64,000 nucleotides of DNA from Fuerstiella sp. (GCA_014238335.1 JABABI010000003.1:93808-157807); one strand, 5' to 3'. Numbered from the stretch's first letter, positions 47,072-56,789 are shown. Program-made: numbers and translations. Notes: generated from the sequence alone by a model not told the origin.

Positions 47072-47413
47072 ATGATTGAAGTCGAAACCTTATTGGTCGC
47101 AGATCGCCGCAGAAATCGGCGAAGAAATGTTGTCCCGGAAAAAGCCGTTACCGCTCCCGAGAACAATTTTCTGAATGAAGAAGAACGACGTGTTCCTGAG
47201 GTCACTGACCGTCGGCGTCAGATTGACCCCACCACGTGCGAACGAGACTATTCGGGTTCTGAAGTTGAATTCATGCGAGCCATGGACAACTACAAACGCA
47301 AGAGTGGTCGCCCGTTTCCAACGTGGAGCGAAGTACTGGAAGTACTAATAAGCCTTGGCTATCGTAAGGTCGCGGAACCAACGACAATGGAGTGGCGTTC
47401 CCGCGGCGACTGA
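47072..47413 (+). CDS. Small charged protein, paralog of the gene at 46497
   Basis: A 113-residue, strongly charged cytoplasmic protein. The N-terminal half is Arg-rich and likely disordered ([20 protein letters not shown]). The C-terminal half ([20 protein letters not shown], then [16 protein letters not shown]) matches the small protein encoded 335 bp upstream. The C-terminal unit looks like a compact helical domain. No function is known. It has its own promoter candidate and a long structured leader, and is followed by a good terminator, so it is probably a single-gene transcript. Confidence 0.75.
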   Translation: MIEVETLLVADRRRNRRRNVVPEKAVTAPENNFLNEEERRVPEVTDRRRQIDPTTCERDYSGSEVEFMRAMDNYKRKSGRPFPTWSEVLEVLISLGYRKVAEPTTMEWRSRGD

Positions 47414-47427
47414 CAGACGACGATGGT

Positions 47428-47459
47428 CCCGGTCTTCTCTCAGAAGACCGGGCCTTTCT
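47428..47459 (+). terminator. Intrinsic terminator
   Basis: An 11-bp perfect stem, CCCGGTCTTCT (47428-47438) with AGAAGACCGGG (47442-47452), closes a three-base loop and is followed by CCTTTCT. It lies 14 bp after the second small gene and also stands between it and the convergent miaE gene. Confidence 0.75.
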
Positions 47460-47503
47460 ACCGACCGATCAGATTCATACGACTCGCGATTCCAACCGGA
47501 GCC

Positions 47504-48079
47504 TTAGCTGTGCACACGGGGCAGTTCGCAGCCATCAGCGATGATCGTCGCTTCCGCCACAGCCAATGCCTCAAGCCGGCTATTAACGGCCTCGTCACTG
47601 CCGTACGATTGCGCCAGACGAACGTATGTCGTATGGTGCCGCGCCTCTGATTCGTAAAGGCTGCCATAAAAATCGCTCAGCTGTCTATCCTGCAGATGAT
47701 CCCGCAGCAGAACGAATCGTTCGCAGCTGCGAGCTTCAATCAGCGCAGCGATAAGAAGACGATCGACGGCTTTGTGTGGTTCCTGACGACGGCACAATTG
47801 CATCAGCTTGCGCCCGTACGTTCCCGGCTTCATCTTATAAAAACGAATACCCCGCTGCTTCAGCAATGCCAGCACCAGATGGAAATGCTCAAGTTCCTCG
47901 GTGATGATCTCCGTCATCTGCTGACGCAGCTCTTCGTTTTCGACGTACTCAAACATCACGTGCATCGCGGTGGACGCCGCCTTTTGTTCACAGTGGGCGT
48001 GATCGATGAGAACAGCGTTGAGATTCTGATCCACCTGAGAGAGCCAGCGGTCGGGAGATGATGAATGAAGGTGCAGCAT
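47504..48079 (-). CDS. miaE: tRNA 2-methylthio-N6-isopentenyladenosine hydroxylase
   Basis: A 191-residue ferritin-like di-iron protein. Its iron ligands are visible in helix motifs DHAHCEQKAAS (about 27-37), ITEELEHFH (about 58-66), EARSCERF (about 114-121) and ESEARHHTTY (about 143-152), the spacing expected of MiaE. The enzyme hydroxylates the isopentenyl side chain of ms2i6A at tRNA position 37. It is slightly shorter than enterobacterial MiaE. It converges on the second small paralog and is divergent from the DUF1501 remnant. Confidence 0.92.
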   Translation of the reverse strand: MLHLHSSSPDRWLSQVDQNLNAVLIDHAHCEQKAASTAMHVMFEYVENEELRQQMTEIITEELEHFHLVLALLKQRGIRFYKMKPGTYGRKLMQLCRRQEPHKAVDRLLIAALIEARSCERFVLLRDHLQDRQLSDFYGSLYESEARHHTTYVRLAQSYGSDEAVNSRLEALAVAEATIIADGCELPRVHS

Positions 48080-48344
48080 GCGGTGATGATAATCGGGTTC
48101 GAGTATCAGGCAAACAGTCGCATTCCCCTGAACGTGGAAACGCCAGCAGAAATGTGCGGACTGGACAGAGAATTGGGAATAGCCTGCGGCACATGAAACA
48201 AATCAAGGGCATCCATGCGTCACTCTCATCGAATTTTCTGTTCTCGGCGATCATCTGCTCTAACATGTTTTTCACGGCTGCGGAACGCTACATTCGACGG
48301 ATTCGCTTCCGCCCCGGCAATGCCCCGCAGGAACGTAAAACATT

Positions 48345-49334
48345 GTGTCTGACCGGACCATCGCACGGACCAACTGGCGATCATCCGTGCGATGACGCTT
48401 ACGGACGTCAATCACACGTCCGCGACACATCACCTGCTGACGGGACAGTCGCCTCCTGCCAGTCCGGACCTCCGTAACGACTGGCCCCATATGGGCTCGG
48501 TGCTGACAAAGCTCGGGCGCGGCAGGGGGCACTTCCGCCATTCGTGTCCATGCGTCCCAAACTGGAAAACACGGTTCCCCGGTTTGTGGGACAAAGTCAC
48601 GTCCAGTTCGCTGGCTGGGACAAACATGGGACCCATCGACAATTGATTCCGATCCGGCAGGCCGATTCTCGTGTTGACGCAATGCAGCTGCTGAATGGCC
48701 TGAATGGTCTTCGTATGGACCGGCGACGTTCTCTGCTCGGGCAGCTGAAACAAAAACTGGATGCACTCCACGGGACTGATTCCGTTACGGCCATGAATCG
48801 GCATTACTCCAGGGCCTTTGATCTGCTGGCGTCAGCCGCGGGACGGGAAGCGTTCGACCTCACACGGGAGTCAACGGCCGTGCGAAACCGTTATGGCCGG
48901 CATCCACACGGCCAGTCCGTGCTGCAGGCGCGTCGATTGATGGAACGCGGTGTCCCGTTGGTGACCGTCTTCTGGCCCAATGACGGAATCAAAAACGTCA
49001 GCATTTACGGGGACGCCCATGGCCGAAATTTTATTGATCACCTCGATCGTCTGATGCCTTCGGCCGATCAGGCATTTTCGGCCCCGCTGGACGAGACCAT
49101 TGGCCCAACTGTTTTACAAGTGTGCTGGCCGGAGAGGGCATCCGAGGAGGCGAGGTGTACGGTTCATCCGATCAGCATGCCACCTATCCGGCCTCGAACG
49201 CTGTAAACCCTGTCGATCTCACAACAACAATCTACGAGCTGCTCGGCGTGCCCGCGGACCTTGAAGTGACAGACAATCTCGGACGTACTCTGGTCATTGC
49301 GCCGGGTCAGCCAATCCACTCACTGATCGGTTGA
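48345..49334 (+). pseudogene. DUF1501 protein, truncated and frameshifted
   Basis: Three adjoining segments in different frames read like one DUF1501 protein. DQLAIIRAMTLTDVNHTSAT, then HHLLTGQSPPAS (from about 48362), has a frame change near 48510-48550. MDRRRSLLGQLKQKLDAL, AFDLTRESTAVRNRYGRHPH and RRLMERGVPLVTVFW follow. Near 49090 the sequence jumps from DQAFSAPL to DHWPNCFTSVLAGEGIRGGE with another frame change, deleting about 45 residues that normally include the LDETxVLWTGEFGRTP motif. The end (DLTTTIYELLGVPADLEVTD, GQPIHSLIG) is intact. The 5' end with its Tat signal is absent. It is a clear relic of a second DUF1501 gene. Confidence 0.88.
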
Positions 49335-49437
49335 TGTCGGGAACGTCCAAAGCCCTGAAAGAATCTTCGACTCAGTGCATCCACAGACCGGACCAATAGT
49401 TTCCGAACGTCAGTTCGCATCGGCGGGCCACTCCGCT

Positions 49438-52400
49438 TCAACCGAGCAGCATGCCGGCGTAGCCAACGACTCGACTTTTATCACCCGAAACGTCAGCACT
49501 GGTGGCGTAACTGCCACGCTGTATTTTCGACAGCTGCTTCATCGTTCGCAGTGCCTCCATCACGATCACTGCCGGGCGAAAACCACACATGCTGATGTTT
49601 TTTGAAGTGATGATTTCGAACAATTCTGACGGGTCGAGCGATTCCATCGCCGCCAGGGCGATCTCGTCCACCTTGCGGTTTTCTTCGTCCGTGGCAAAGT
49701 GATTCATGTCACTGGAGATCATCAATAACGGCGGCGCCGGCAGTTCGGTGATCACGGCTGCTAATTGCTGACCAAACAGCTGGCAACATTTCAGGCTGCC
49801 GCCACCAACTGCGACACCGACAATCTTTGTGTCTGGCGCCAGTCGCGAAAGAAAAGGCAGCTCTACTTCGATGCAGTGTTCCTGAGCATGAGCGGCCGAA
49901 TCCAGTTCCAGTCCGTCGATACGCTCAGCCAGCGTTTGCGCGAGCTCACGGTCTGCCTGGACCGTTGCGCCGGGCAGCTGCCAGGTGGAATGTGGTGCCA
50001 CAGCCCACTCGACGCCTTGCCGAGTGTGCTTCGGACCAATTATGATCACCGTGCCCGGCAGCTCAATTTTCTTCAATACGTCAGCCGCGATCCGTCCGGA
50101 GAACTGCAACCCGGCGTGCGGTACCATGACTGCCGGCCAGGTCTCTTTTGTCGCAGGTATCTCGCCAAGGCAGTCCGACACGATTTTCGCCAGCGTCTCC
50201 CCATCCGCCGGATAGAACCGCCCCGCCACACCGGCAGGCCGAACGTCGCTCCCGGGCTGAGCCACCGGCACGTTGCTGTTGCCGATAGCATCCGCAGTGG
50301 ACCTTGCCGCAAAGCTGAAGACCTGAGCGGCCGTCGGCATACCAACTTTTGCAGCAGCAGCTGCTGCTGCGACCATCTCATCAGCTGCAGCATCCTTCTG
50401 GAACCGCCACGCCGTGCGACCGGATTCAGTCACCATTACCGCTCGGACCTGCGGATCAATGCCACCTGCGTCGCAGGCATCCACGGTCCCGTGCATCGCG
50501 GAATCGGCAAACAGCACAACATCGACCACCATTCGCCCGATCTGCTGACCGTCAACTCGTGACGTGCGCAACCAGTTGGCCGCCGCCCCCGTCAGCTGCA
50601 ACAAGGTTGTCTGCAGCGGAAATCCGTGGCGTATCTGAATCTGCGAAAACGTCGCCTGCAGATCCGTACCGGGAAACAACAGGCGAAGAGCGATTCCATC
50701 AACTGTGCCGTCCGAACAGTTTGCCGGAAAACACCCTGGCACGGCGCCCTGATACGCCGCGACAATGTTGGTTTTTGCGAATTCGGCCAGAATCGCCGCA
50801 TCGCTCTGGCTATAAGGATGTTGCCGGGCGGCGGCGTTCTCACGTAGTACCGAAACATCGAAATCACGTTCAATCAATCGACCTTCGAAACGCGTCAACT
50901 GGGCATCCGTCTGCTGCCAGGCCGTAACCGGCAGTCCGGCCTTGCGACACACCTGATCCAGAAATGTGCGAGCATTCCAGTCGCGTTCGATGGCAACAAT
51001 CGGCAGCAACAGCCCCGCCTTGTCGCCCCGTGCGATCCTGAGGCCGTGCTTGCCGACTTCAACCGCGTCGGCACGCTGCTCGCCGTTTTGAGTTATGGGT
51101 TCAAAGTTGAACAGCAGCGTAACATTCAGTGTTAAGTACGGCAGCTCGGAAGCCGACACAGGCGGAAACCGGTGATCCTCAGTTGCTGTCCGGCTGCCCG
51201 ACTGCGTCAGCGCTTCCAGTAGATTCATCGGCTGTCCCAGACTTCCGCAACAACCTCGCAGTTGCCCCTTCCGCTTCAGTGTCACGAACGTGCCCATCAC
51301 TGTCTCGTCCGCTGCGTTCAATAACGTGGGATCGGACAGTTGTGCGGATCGTTTGTTCACAGCGGCCTGCACAATTTCACAGGCTGCCTTATGAATGGCG
51401 GATTCCTGTTCGGTCGTCAGAGTTGGGCTTTCCCTGACTGTGTGCATCGTTTCATTCACTTTGGATTTGAGGTTTCGGCTGTCGTCCGTCGTTTTCCCGG
51501 CATGTTCCGCCACTGTTCCGAGTTGTACCAGATCACCACCGCCGAGAGCGGCGTGATTTGCCGCCGATCCGTAATCGCCAATGCGAATCGGCTGACGCTT
51601 GCGCCCCCATGTGCCAGGAGCCGCATCAAAATGCCCCGCAATTTCAGTATCACAGGCACCACAGCGACTTCCCTTCATTCTGTATCTGCCCAGCTGATGC
51701 CAGTCACGTTCAATCAGCAGCTCACCGCATTGCGGACACCAGGTGCTCTGGTTCTGCGCATCATCGACGTTGCCCACGTACGCAAAACGAAGTCCCTGTT
51801 CGCGGGCGATCTGCTTTGCCGCCAACAGTGTCTCATGCGGCGTGCGACCTCGATCCGTCATTCGAAAATCCGGATGAAACGCGGTGAAGTGAACCGGAAC
51901 GTCAGCTCCCACGCCATTCAGAATCCAGTCGCACATCTGACGAAGTTCATCTGCGGAATCGTTTGCGCCCGGTATAATCAGATTTGTAATTTCGAACCAG
52001 ACATCGCTTTCGTGCTTTAGCCACTTCAACGTGTCAAGCACCGGTTCCAGATGTGAATAGGTGATCTTCTGATAGAAGTCCTCGGTGAATGCTTTCAGGT
52101 CAACATTGGCTGCGTCCATGGAATGAAAAAATGCGCCCCGCGCTGCCGGTGTGATGTACCCCGCCGTGACAGCCACCGATTTAATGTCACGTTCACGACA
52201 GGCCGCCGCCGTGTCCATTGCGTATTCGGCCCAGATAATCGGATCGTTATACGTATAGGCCACACTGCGGCAGCCGGTCCGTTGCGCGGCGGAAGCGATC
52301 ATCTCCGGCAGCGCCAGTTCGCTCAGCCGTTCCACCTCCCGCGATTTGGATATATCCCAGTTCTGACAGAATTTGCAGCCCAGATTGCACCCTGCTGTTC

Positions 52401-52683
52401 CAAACGACAGAACCGCAGTGCCCGGATAGAAATGATTAAGCGGCTTCTTTTCAATGGGATCAATACAGAACCCCGTGCTCTTGCCGTACGTCGTCAGCTG
52501 CATCTGACCGTTGACATTCTGACGCACAAAACAGAAACCGCGGTCTCCCGGCTTCATAGAGCATTCACGAGGACAGAGGTCGCAGACAATACGTCCTTCT
52601 TCTTCCGTCGTGTGCCACCAGCCGCCGGCAACGTTACCTGTGCTGCCGGGTACTGACCGTGGAGGTAATGAAACAGAGGGCAT
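49438..52683 (-). CDS. AmmeMemoRadiSam triple fusion: radical SAM enzyme, AMMECR1 and MEMO domains
   Basis: A 1081-residue single chain with three domains that are normally separate genes of one system. Residues 1-360 form the radical SAM part: cluster motif C99-x3-C103-x2-C106 (AGCNLGCKFCQNWDIS), a preceding Cys-rich stretch CDLCPRECS, and a C-terminal zinc-ribbon-like CPQC ... CGAC pair. Residues about 415-610 are AMMECR1, with LRGCCG at 475-480. Residues about 815-1081 are MEMO, with PHAG (H856), GPKHT (H885), QEHCIEVELPF (H936) and SMCGFRPA (C1033). The segment at about 611-810 matches none of these. The system's reaction is unknown. Confidence 0.93.
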   Translation of the reverse strand: MPSVSLPPRSVPGSTGNVAGGWWHTTEEEGRIVCDLCPRECSMKPGDRGFCFVRQNVNGQMQLTTYGKSTGFCIDPIEKKPLNHFYPGTAVLSFGTAGCNLGCKFCQNWDISKSREVERLSELALPEMIASAAQRTGCRSVAYTYNDPIIWAEYAMDTAAACRERDIKSVAVTAGYITPAARGAFFHSMDAANVDLKAFTEDFYQKITYSHLEPVLDTLKWLKHESDVWFEITNLIIPGANDSADELRQMCDWILNGVGADVPVHFTAFHPDFRMTDRGRTPHETLLAAKQIAREQGLRFAYVGNVDDAQNQSTWCPQCGELLIERDWHQLGRYRMKGSRCGACDTEIAGHFDAAPGTWGRKRQPIRIGDYGSAANHAALGGGDLVQLGTVAEHAGKTTDDSRNLKSKVNETMHTVRESPTLTTEQESAIHKAACEIVQAAVNKRSAQLSDPTLLNAADETVMGTFVTLKRKGQLRGCCGSLGQPMNLLEALTQSGSRTATEDHRFPPVSASELPYLTLNVTLLFNFEPITQNGEQRADAVEVGKHGLRIARGDKAGLLLPIVAIERDWNARTFLDQVCRKAGLPVTAWQQTDAQLTRFEGRLIERDFDVSVLRENAAARQHPYSQSDAAILAEFAKTNIVAAYQGAVPGCFPANCSDGTVDGIALRLLFPGTDLQATFSQIQIRHGFPLQTTLLQLTGAAANWLRTSRVDGQQIGRMVVDVVLFADSAMHGTVDACDAGGIDPQVRAVMVTESGRTAWRFQKDAAADEMVAAAAAAAKVGMPTAAQVFSFAARSTADAIGNSNVPVAQPGSDVRPAGVAGRFYPADGETLAKIVSDCLGEIPATKETWPAVMVPHAGLQFSGRIAADVLKKIELPGTVIIIGPKHTRQGVEWAVAPHSTWQLPGATVQADRELAQTLAERIDGLELDSAAHAQEHCIEVELPFLSRLAPDTKIVGVAVGGGSLKCCQLFGQQLAAVITELPAPPLLMISSDMNHFATDEENRKVDEIALAAMESLDPSELFEIITSKNISMCGFRPAVIVMEALRTMKQLSKIQRGSYATSADVSGDKSRVVGYAGMLLG

Positions 52684-53232
52684 CGTTTTTCAGTGTTGCG
52701 AATTCAGCGGCGTACGCCTGCAATGTGGCTTCTGCCGGTATCCTGGCCGATTTCATGGTCCACGAACAGCAATCATCGACGCCACGGAGTCAGAAGGGAG
52801 ACTCTCGGCTGACAAACGGACGGCAGGTGTTGCGGATGTTCGGTCGTTGCGTGGGCTTTATCCTTGTCCGAAAAAGTCTGACAGCAGTTTTCGATAACAT
52901 GTAGCTCGTGGGAAGCACACACACTATAAGTTGTTCCCCCTGGTAACCCGACGCGTAAGCGAGGGGTGTCTTTGGAACTGCTTCTTTTCCCGTCCCTCGC
53001 CCACGCTTCGGGTTTCCGGAAGTCGTGCGGGAGGAGTTTTGAAACTGCTTCCAGGCCGAAAAACGTTTTTCGCGTCCATGAACCAGCGTCATACACTGCT
53101 GGAGTTCGCTTTGTGAAGTTTGACCTTTCGTTTTTTACATTACGATCGCTGGACCACGATTCGCGTTTCGCTACTCAGTTGATATGAAGAGCCGGATTCG
53201 GTGCAATATTCAATCGACCACTCAGGACGGTT
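52684..53232. other. Intergenic region carrying the dispersed repeat
   Basis: Apart from the palindromic repeat at 52938-53058 nothing is supported here. Short frames on both strands across the repeat give Arg/Ser-rich strings such as TRRVSEGC and PSPTLRVSGS that arise from the repeat itself. Promoters for the flanking divergent genes should lie here. Confidence 0.5.
52938..53058. repeat. Dispersed palindromic repeat, copy B
   Basis: Second copy of the element at 8385-8506. Inverted arms ACCCGACGCGTAAGCGAGGG and CCCTCGCCCACGCTTCGGGT pair with few mismatches, forming a long hairpin. Both copies stand alone in intergenic DNA ahead of exported-hydrolase genes. Confidence 0.75.
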
Positions 53233-54225
53233 ATGAAACTCACTCAGTCAAAAACGTATTCGGGAATATATGGAATGCACAATTTTCGCACAATGATTGC
53301 GGCGTTAGTCCTCGTCCCAGCAATTTCGACCCTCGCGGAAGATAAACGAAGTGATTTGCCGCTGCCGAATGTGCAACATCTGATCGACACTCACATTCAC
53401 CTGTTTGACACTCGACGGCCGGATGGAGTTCCCTGGCCGCCGTCAGATGACAAGGTGCTGTACAAACCACACCTTCCTGAGGAGTACTCACGCATCGCAA
53501 AATCTGCAGGCGTGACAGGAGTTGTGATCGTCGAAGCCAGCGACCGTCTGGAAGACAACAAATGGGTGCTGGATCAGGTAGACGGGGACCCGTTCTATGT
53601 CGCTCTGGTGGGCAACATTGATCCGACTCGAAAAGACTTTGGGAAACAGCTTAAACGTCTCCGCCAGGACAGACGCTTTGTCGGCATCCGGGCTCGAAAT
53701 TCCACGCCGATCGAATACACGCACCCGCAGGTACTGTCGAATTTTCGACTGCTGCAGCAGGCCGGACTGTCACTCGACATACTGGCAAACGGAAAGGGAA
53801 TTGAAGGCGTGAAGGAAGTGGACGTACTGGCCGGACGTCTTCCCAAACTGCGAATTGTCGTGGACCACGTGCTGGGCTATGACATCGACGGCAAGCCTCC
53901 GGGCAAAGAGTGGATTGCTGCCGTCGCAAGCCTGGCAAAACACCCGAACGTCTACTGCAAGGTGTCCGGCCTGTATCAACGCTGTACTCAGCAGCCTGCT
54001 CCTCAGAATCCTGACCATTACCGAACAGTGCTGGATTCGTTATGGAAGTACTTTGGTTCCGAACGGCTGATTTACGGCAGCAACTGGCCCTGCACAAAGA
54101 AAAGCGGAGACTACGCAAGCTTCGTTCGTCTCGTGAACGCATACTTTTCCGCGAAGGGACAGGATGCCAGTGAACGATACTTCTGGAAAAACGCCGCTGC
54201 TGCGTACGGCCTTCCACTGAAATAA
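53233..54225 (+). CDS. Exported TIM-barrel amidohydrolase (amidohydrolase 2 / lactonase-like)
   Basis: A 330-residue protein; ATG 53233 has AGGACGG six bases upstream, and the signal peptide follows (TMIAALVLVPAISTLAED). ATG 53275 is an alternative. The metal motif DTHIHLFDTRRPDGVPWP opens the barrel, with VVIVEASDRLEDNKWVLDQV, IVVDHVLGYDI, VYCKVSGLYQR and IYGSNWPCTKKSGDYASFVR at later strands, including the catalytic Asp region near the end. The closest characterised relatives are 2-pyrone-4,6-dicarboxylate and L-fuconolactone hydrolases, so a sugar-lactone role is plausible but unproven. The gene stands alone after the dispersed repeat. Confidence 0.87.
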   Translation: MKLTQSKTYSGIYGMHNFRTMIAALVLVPAISTLAEDKRSDLPLPNVQHLIDTHIHLFDTRRPDGVPWPPSDDKVLYKPHLPEEYSRIAKSAGVTGVVIVEASDRLEDNKWVLDQVDGDPFYVALVGNIDPTRKDFGKQLKRLRQDRRFVGIRARNSTPIEYTHPQVLSNFRLLQQAGLSLDILANGKGIEGVKEVDVLAGRLPKLRIVVDHVLGYDIDGKPPGKEWIAAVASLAKHPNVYCKVSGLYQRCTQQPAPQNPDHYRTVLDSLWKYFGSERLIYGSNWPCTKKSGDYASFVRLVNAYFSAKGQDASERYFWKNAAAAYGLPLK

Positions 54226-54322
54226 GGACGGATCCGGTAAATGGATCTCGTGCCGCCTAAGTCACGAAACAGGGGGAATCGACGGCCAACCATGATTGAG
54301 GCTGGCGGCGCTATGAGACCAG

Positions 54323-55675
54323 TCACGCTTTGAAGATCTTATCACGCCCTGTCTTTACATCGCTGGTCGCATTTCGAGTGTCCAGCACCATCATCGAATG
54401 TTCAACGATGAAGTCGTAATCGTACGACGAATGGTCAGTGGCAATCAGAACACAGTCCTGTTTTTTCAGGAAATCCGCCGTCAGCTCTTCGCTTTCCATC
54501 AGCGGAACATTGCGGTGCCGCACCTGCGGCAAAACCGGAATATAAGGGTCGTTGTAGGTCACGTCTGCGCCGCGTTCCAGCAGCAGTTCCAGCAACTCGA
54601 ATGAAGGACTCTCTCGCGGATCATCAACATCTTTCTTGTAAGCCATTCCTAACAGACAAATCGTACTGCCCTTAATCGGTTTGCCGACGTTATTGAGGAA
54701 TGTGCCCAGCTGGCCGATCACGTAACGCGGCATTCGCGAATTCACTTCGCCCGCCAACTCGATAAAATGAGTGCTCATGCCCTGACGACGTGCCAGCCAG
54801 CTGAGATAAAACGGGTCAATCGGAATGCAGTGCCCACCGAGTCCCGGGCCTGGGTAAAACGCCTGAAAACCGAAGGGTTTCGTCTTCGCCGCGTTGACTA
54901 CATCCCAGATATCAATTCCCATCTGATCAAACAGCGTTTTGAGTTCATTGACCATCGCGATATTGACGGCGCGGTATGTGTTTTCCAGAATCTTGCAGGC
55001 TTCTGCCACTTCAGCGTTGGCCACCGGAATGACCTGAACAATGGCCTTTGAATACAGACTGCAGGCAAGATCGCAGCCGGACTGATCGTAGCCGCCGACA
55101 ACCTTCGGAATTCCAGCTGCTGTGAAATCAGGATTGCCGGGGTCTTCGCGTTCCGGACTGTAGGCCACAAAATAATCTTCGCCACACCGAAGTCCCCCTG
55201 CGTTATGTTCCAGAATTGGAACCATCACGTCGCGAGTGGTTGTGGGGTAAGTTGTGCTTTCCAGAATCACAAGCTGGCCTGGCCGCAATGTTGCAGCAAT
55301 AGCCTGGGCTGTAAGTTCCACGTATTTCAAATCCGGGTCACGGCTTTGTGTCAGCGGAGTCGGCACACAGATCAGCAGCACATCCGCATCGCCAAGACGT
55401 TCCATATCGGATGTTGGCTCCAGCACGTCACGTTCAATCCAGTCAGCGACGGTCTCTGAAGCCACATGCTTGATGTAACTGCGCCCCGCTGACAGGGCAT
55501 CCACCTTGTTCTGGTCGACGTCGTACCCGACGCAGCGAAACCCAGCGTTCGTAAAAGCGCTGATGAGTGGCAGGCCCACGTACCCCAAGCCAATGATTCC
55601 CACCTGAGCCGTTTGGTTTTCGATTTTTTCAAGCAGGTCTGCGGCAATTGAATCAGGAACAACAGACTGGCTCAT
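54323..55675 (-). CDS. UDP-sugar 6-dehydrogenase, WbpA/WecC type
   Basis: A 450-residue NAD-dependent nucleotide-sugar dehydrogenase. It has the Rossmann motif GIIGLGYVGLPL (about 26-37), VPTPL, ESTTYPTTT, the central helix EACKILENTYRAVNIAMVNE, and the catalytic Cys in GLGGHCIPIDP (C283). A C-terminal UDP-binding domain contains GMAYKKDVDDPRESPSFELL. Members oxidise UDP-GlcNAc, UDP-ManNAc or related sugars to uronic acids for surface polysaccharides. The substrate cannot be fixed from sequence, but the length and YxPGPGLGGHCIP context favour the UDP-N-acetylhexosamine group over UDP-glucose dehydrogenase. Confidence 0.93.
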   Translation of the reverse strand: MSQSVVPDSIAADLLEKIENQTAQVGIIGLGYVGLPLISAFTNAGFRCVGYDVDQNKVDALSAGRSYIKHVASETVADWIERDVLEPTSDMERLGDADVLLICVPTPLTQSRDPDLKYVELTAQAIAATLRPGQLVILESTTYPTTTRDVMVPILEHNAGGLRCGEDYFVAYSPEREDPGNPDFTAAGIPKVVGGYDQSGCDLACSLYSKAIVQVIPVANAEVAEACKILENTYRAVNIAMVNELKTLFDQMGIDIWDVVNAAKTKPFGFQAFYPGPGLGGHCIPIDPFYLSWLARRQGMSTHFIELAGEVNSRMPRYVIGQLGTFLNNVGKPIKGSTICLLGMAYKKDVDDPRESPSFELLELLLERGADVTYNDPYIPVLPQVRHRNVPLMESEELTADFLKKQDCVLIATDHSSYDYDFIVEHSMMVLDTRNATSDVKTGRDKIFKA

Positions 55676-55919
55676 TGAGTAAACTCCAGACAGGTTTCAT
55701 CCCGCGACGAAACTGGCACAGCAGGATAGACATCAAACAAGGCGGCACATTCTGATGCGTGCCCCGACCAAATAACACACAATATTTCAGAATCGCAGAC
55801 CTCATACCGTAGTTCATTTCAGTGTTGATTATAAAGTCCAATTTGAGGCGATCAGAGTTTACATTGTTGGTCGAACTGGCCTGTCTTGACAGACGGGATG
55901 GCCGGCGTGAACATCCGGT

Positions 55920-56690
55920 ATGAATTGCTACGACTGGCCGCAGTACTGGGACCTCGCCTTTGATGAGGACACTCATCTGGAAGCTGACTTTATTGAGGCA
56001 GCAGGCCGCAAATACTGCAGCTTTCCGGTAAAACGACTTCTGGAACCTGGCTGCGGTGGTGGTCGGCTGGTGTTTGAGCTGGCACGGCGCGGTTACGACG
56101 TGTCTGCCTGCGACCTGAGCGACGCCGCCGTGAGCTACGCCACGGAACGCCTCGCCGCCGCAGACCTGAGCGCGAACGTGGTCGTTGACGATATGCGTAA
56201 CCTGTCGTGTGAACCTGCAGCTGATATCGGCTATTGTCTTGTCAACACATTCCGTCACTTGCTGACTGAAGAGGACGCGGCCAGCCATCTTCAAGCCGTA
56301 GCCAATTCCGTTCGGAGTGGCGGCCTGTATCTGATCGGAATGCACCTACTGCCGCCGGATGCAGACGAAGAAGATAACGAAGAATGGAGCGTCTCGCGAG
56401 ATGGAACGACGGTCACCATGCAACTGGATGTTGCACAGTGCGACCGGAAAACCCGCCTGGAAACGTTGAAGTTTCGAATGGAAGCAGTGACGCACGAGGC
56501 CGACTCGCCGCAGCTGTTCGAAACCGATTACCGGATGCGCATCTATCGCGCCCATCAGTTTGAAGAGCTGATCAGCCAGGTTCCGGAATTTGAAATACTG
56601 GACGTCTACGATTTTTGGTACAACATCGAAGAACCGCTGCAGTTGTCAGATGAAATGGGTGATACCGTCTTCGTGCTGCAGCGTTCCTGA
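55920..56690 (+). CDS. Class I SAM-dependent methyltransferase
   Basis: A 256-residue cytoplasmic enzyme. Motif I is LLEPGCGGGRLVFELARRGY (about 40-59), followed by the acidic post-I end of strand 2 (VSACDLSDAAVSYATERL) and DDMRNLSC. The sequence NTFRHLLTEEDAASHLQAVA belongs to the motif II-III region. The C-terminal part contains FETDYRMRIYRAHQFEELI. The substrate is unknown; such free-standing proteins act on small molecules or lipids. It is divergent from the sugar dehydrogenase and converges on lspA. Confidence 0.85.
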   Translation: MNCYDWPQYWDLAFDEDTHLEADFIEAAGRKYCSFPVKRLLEPGCGGGRLVFELARRGYDVSACDLSDAAVSYATERLAAADLSANVVVDDMRNLSCEPAADIGYCLVNTFRHLLTEEDAASHLQAVANSVRSGGLYLIGMHLLPPDADEEDNEEWSVSRDGTTVTMQLDVAQCDRKTRLETLKFRMEAVTHEADSPQLFETDYRMRIYRAHQFEELISQVPEFEILDVYDFWYNIEEPLQLSDEMGDTVFVLQRS

Positions 56691-56789
56691 CGAAGCCTGT
56701 ACTTGCGAAAATGGCAGGACGACGGCGTTTAACGCTGGCCTAAGACAGTCCTTTGCACGAGCCCCACGACCGTGTTTTTCGACAGCTGC

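Noticed and set aside
48080..48344. Frames on both strands between miaE and the DUF1501 remnant.
   Set aside because: None has coding composition or a family match, and the missing N-terminus of the DUF1501 gene could not be found here.
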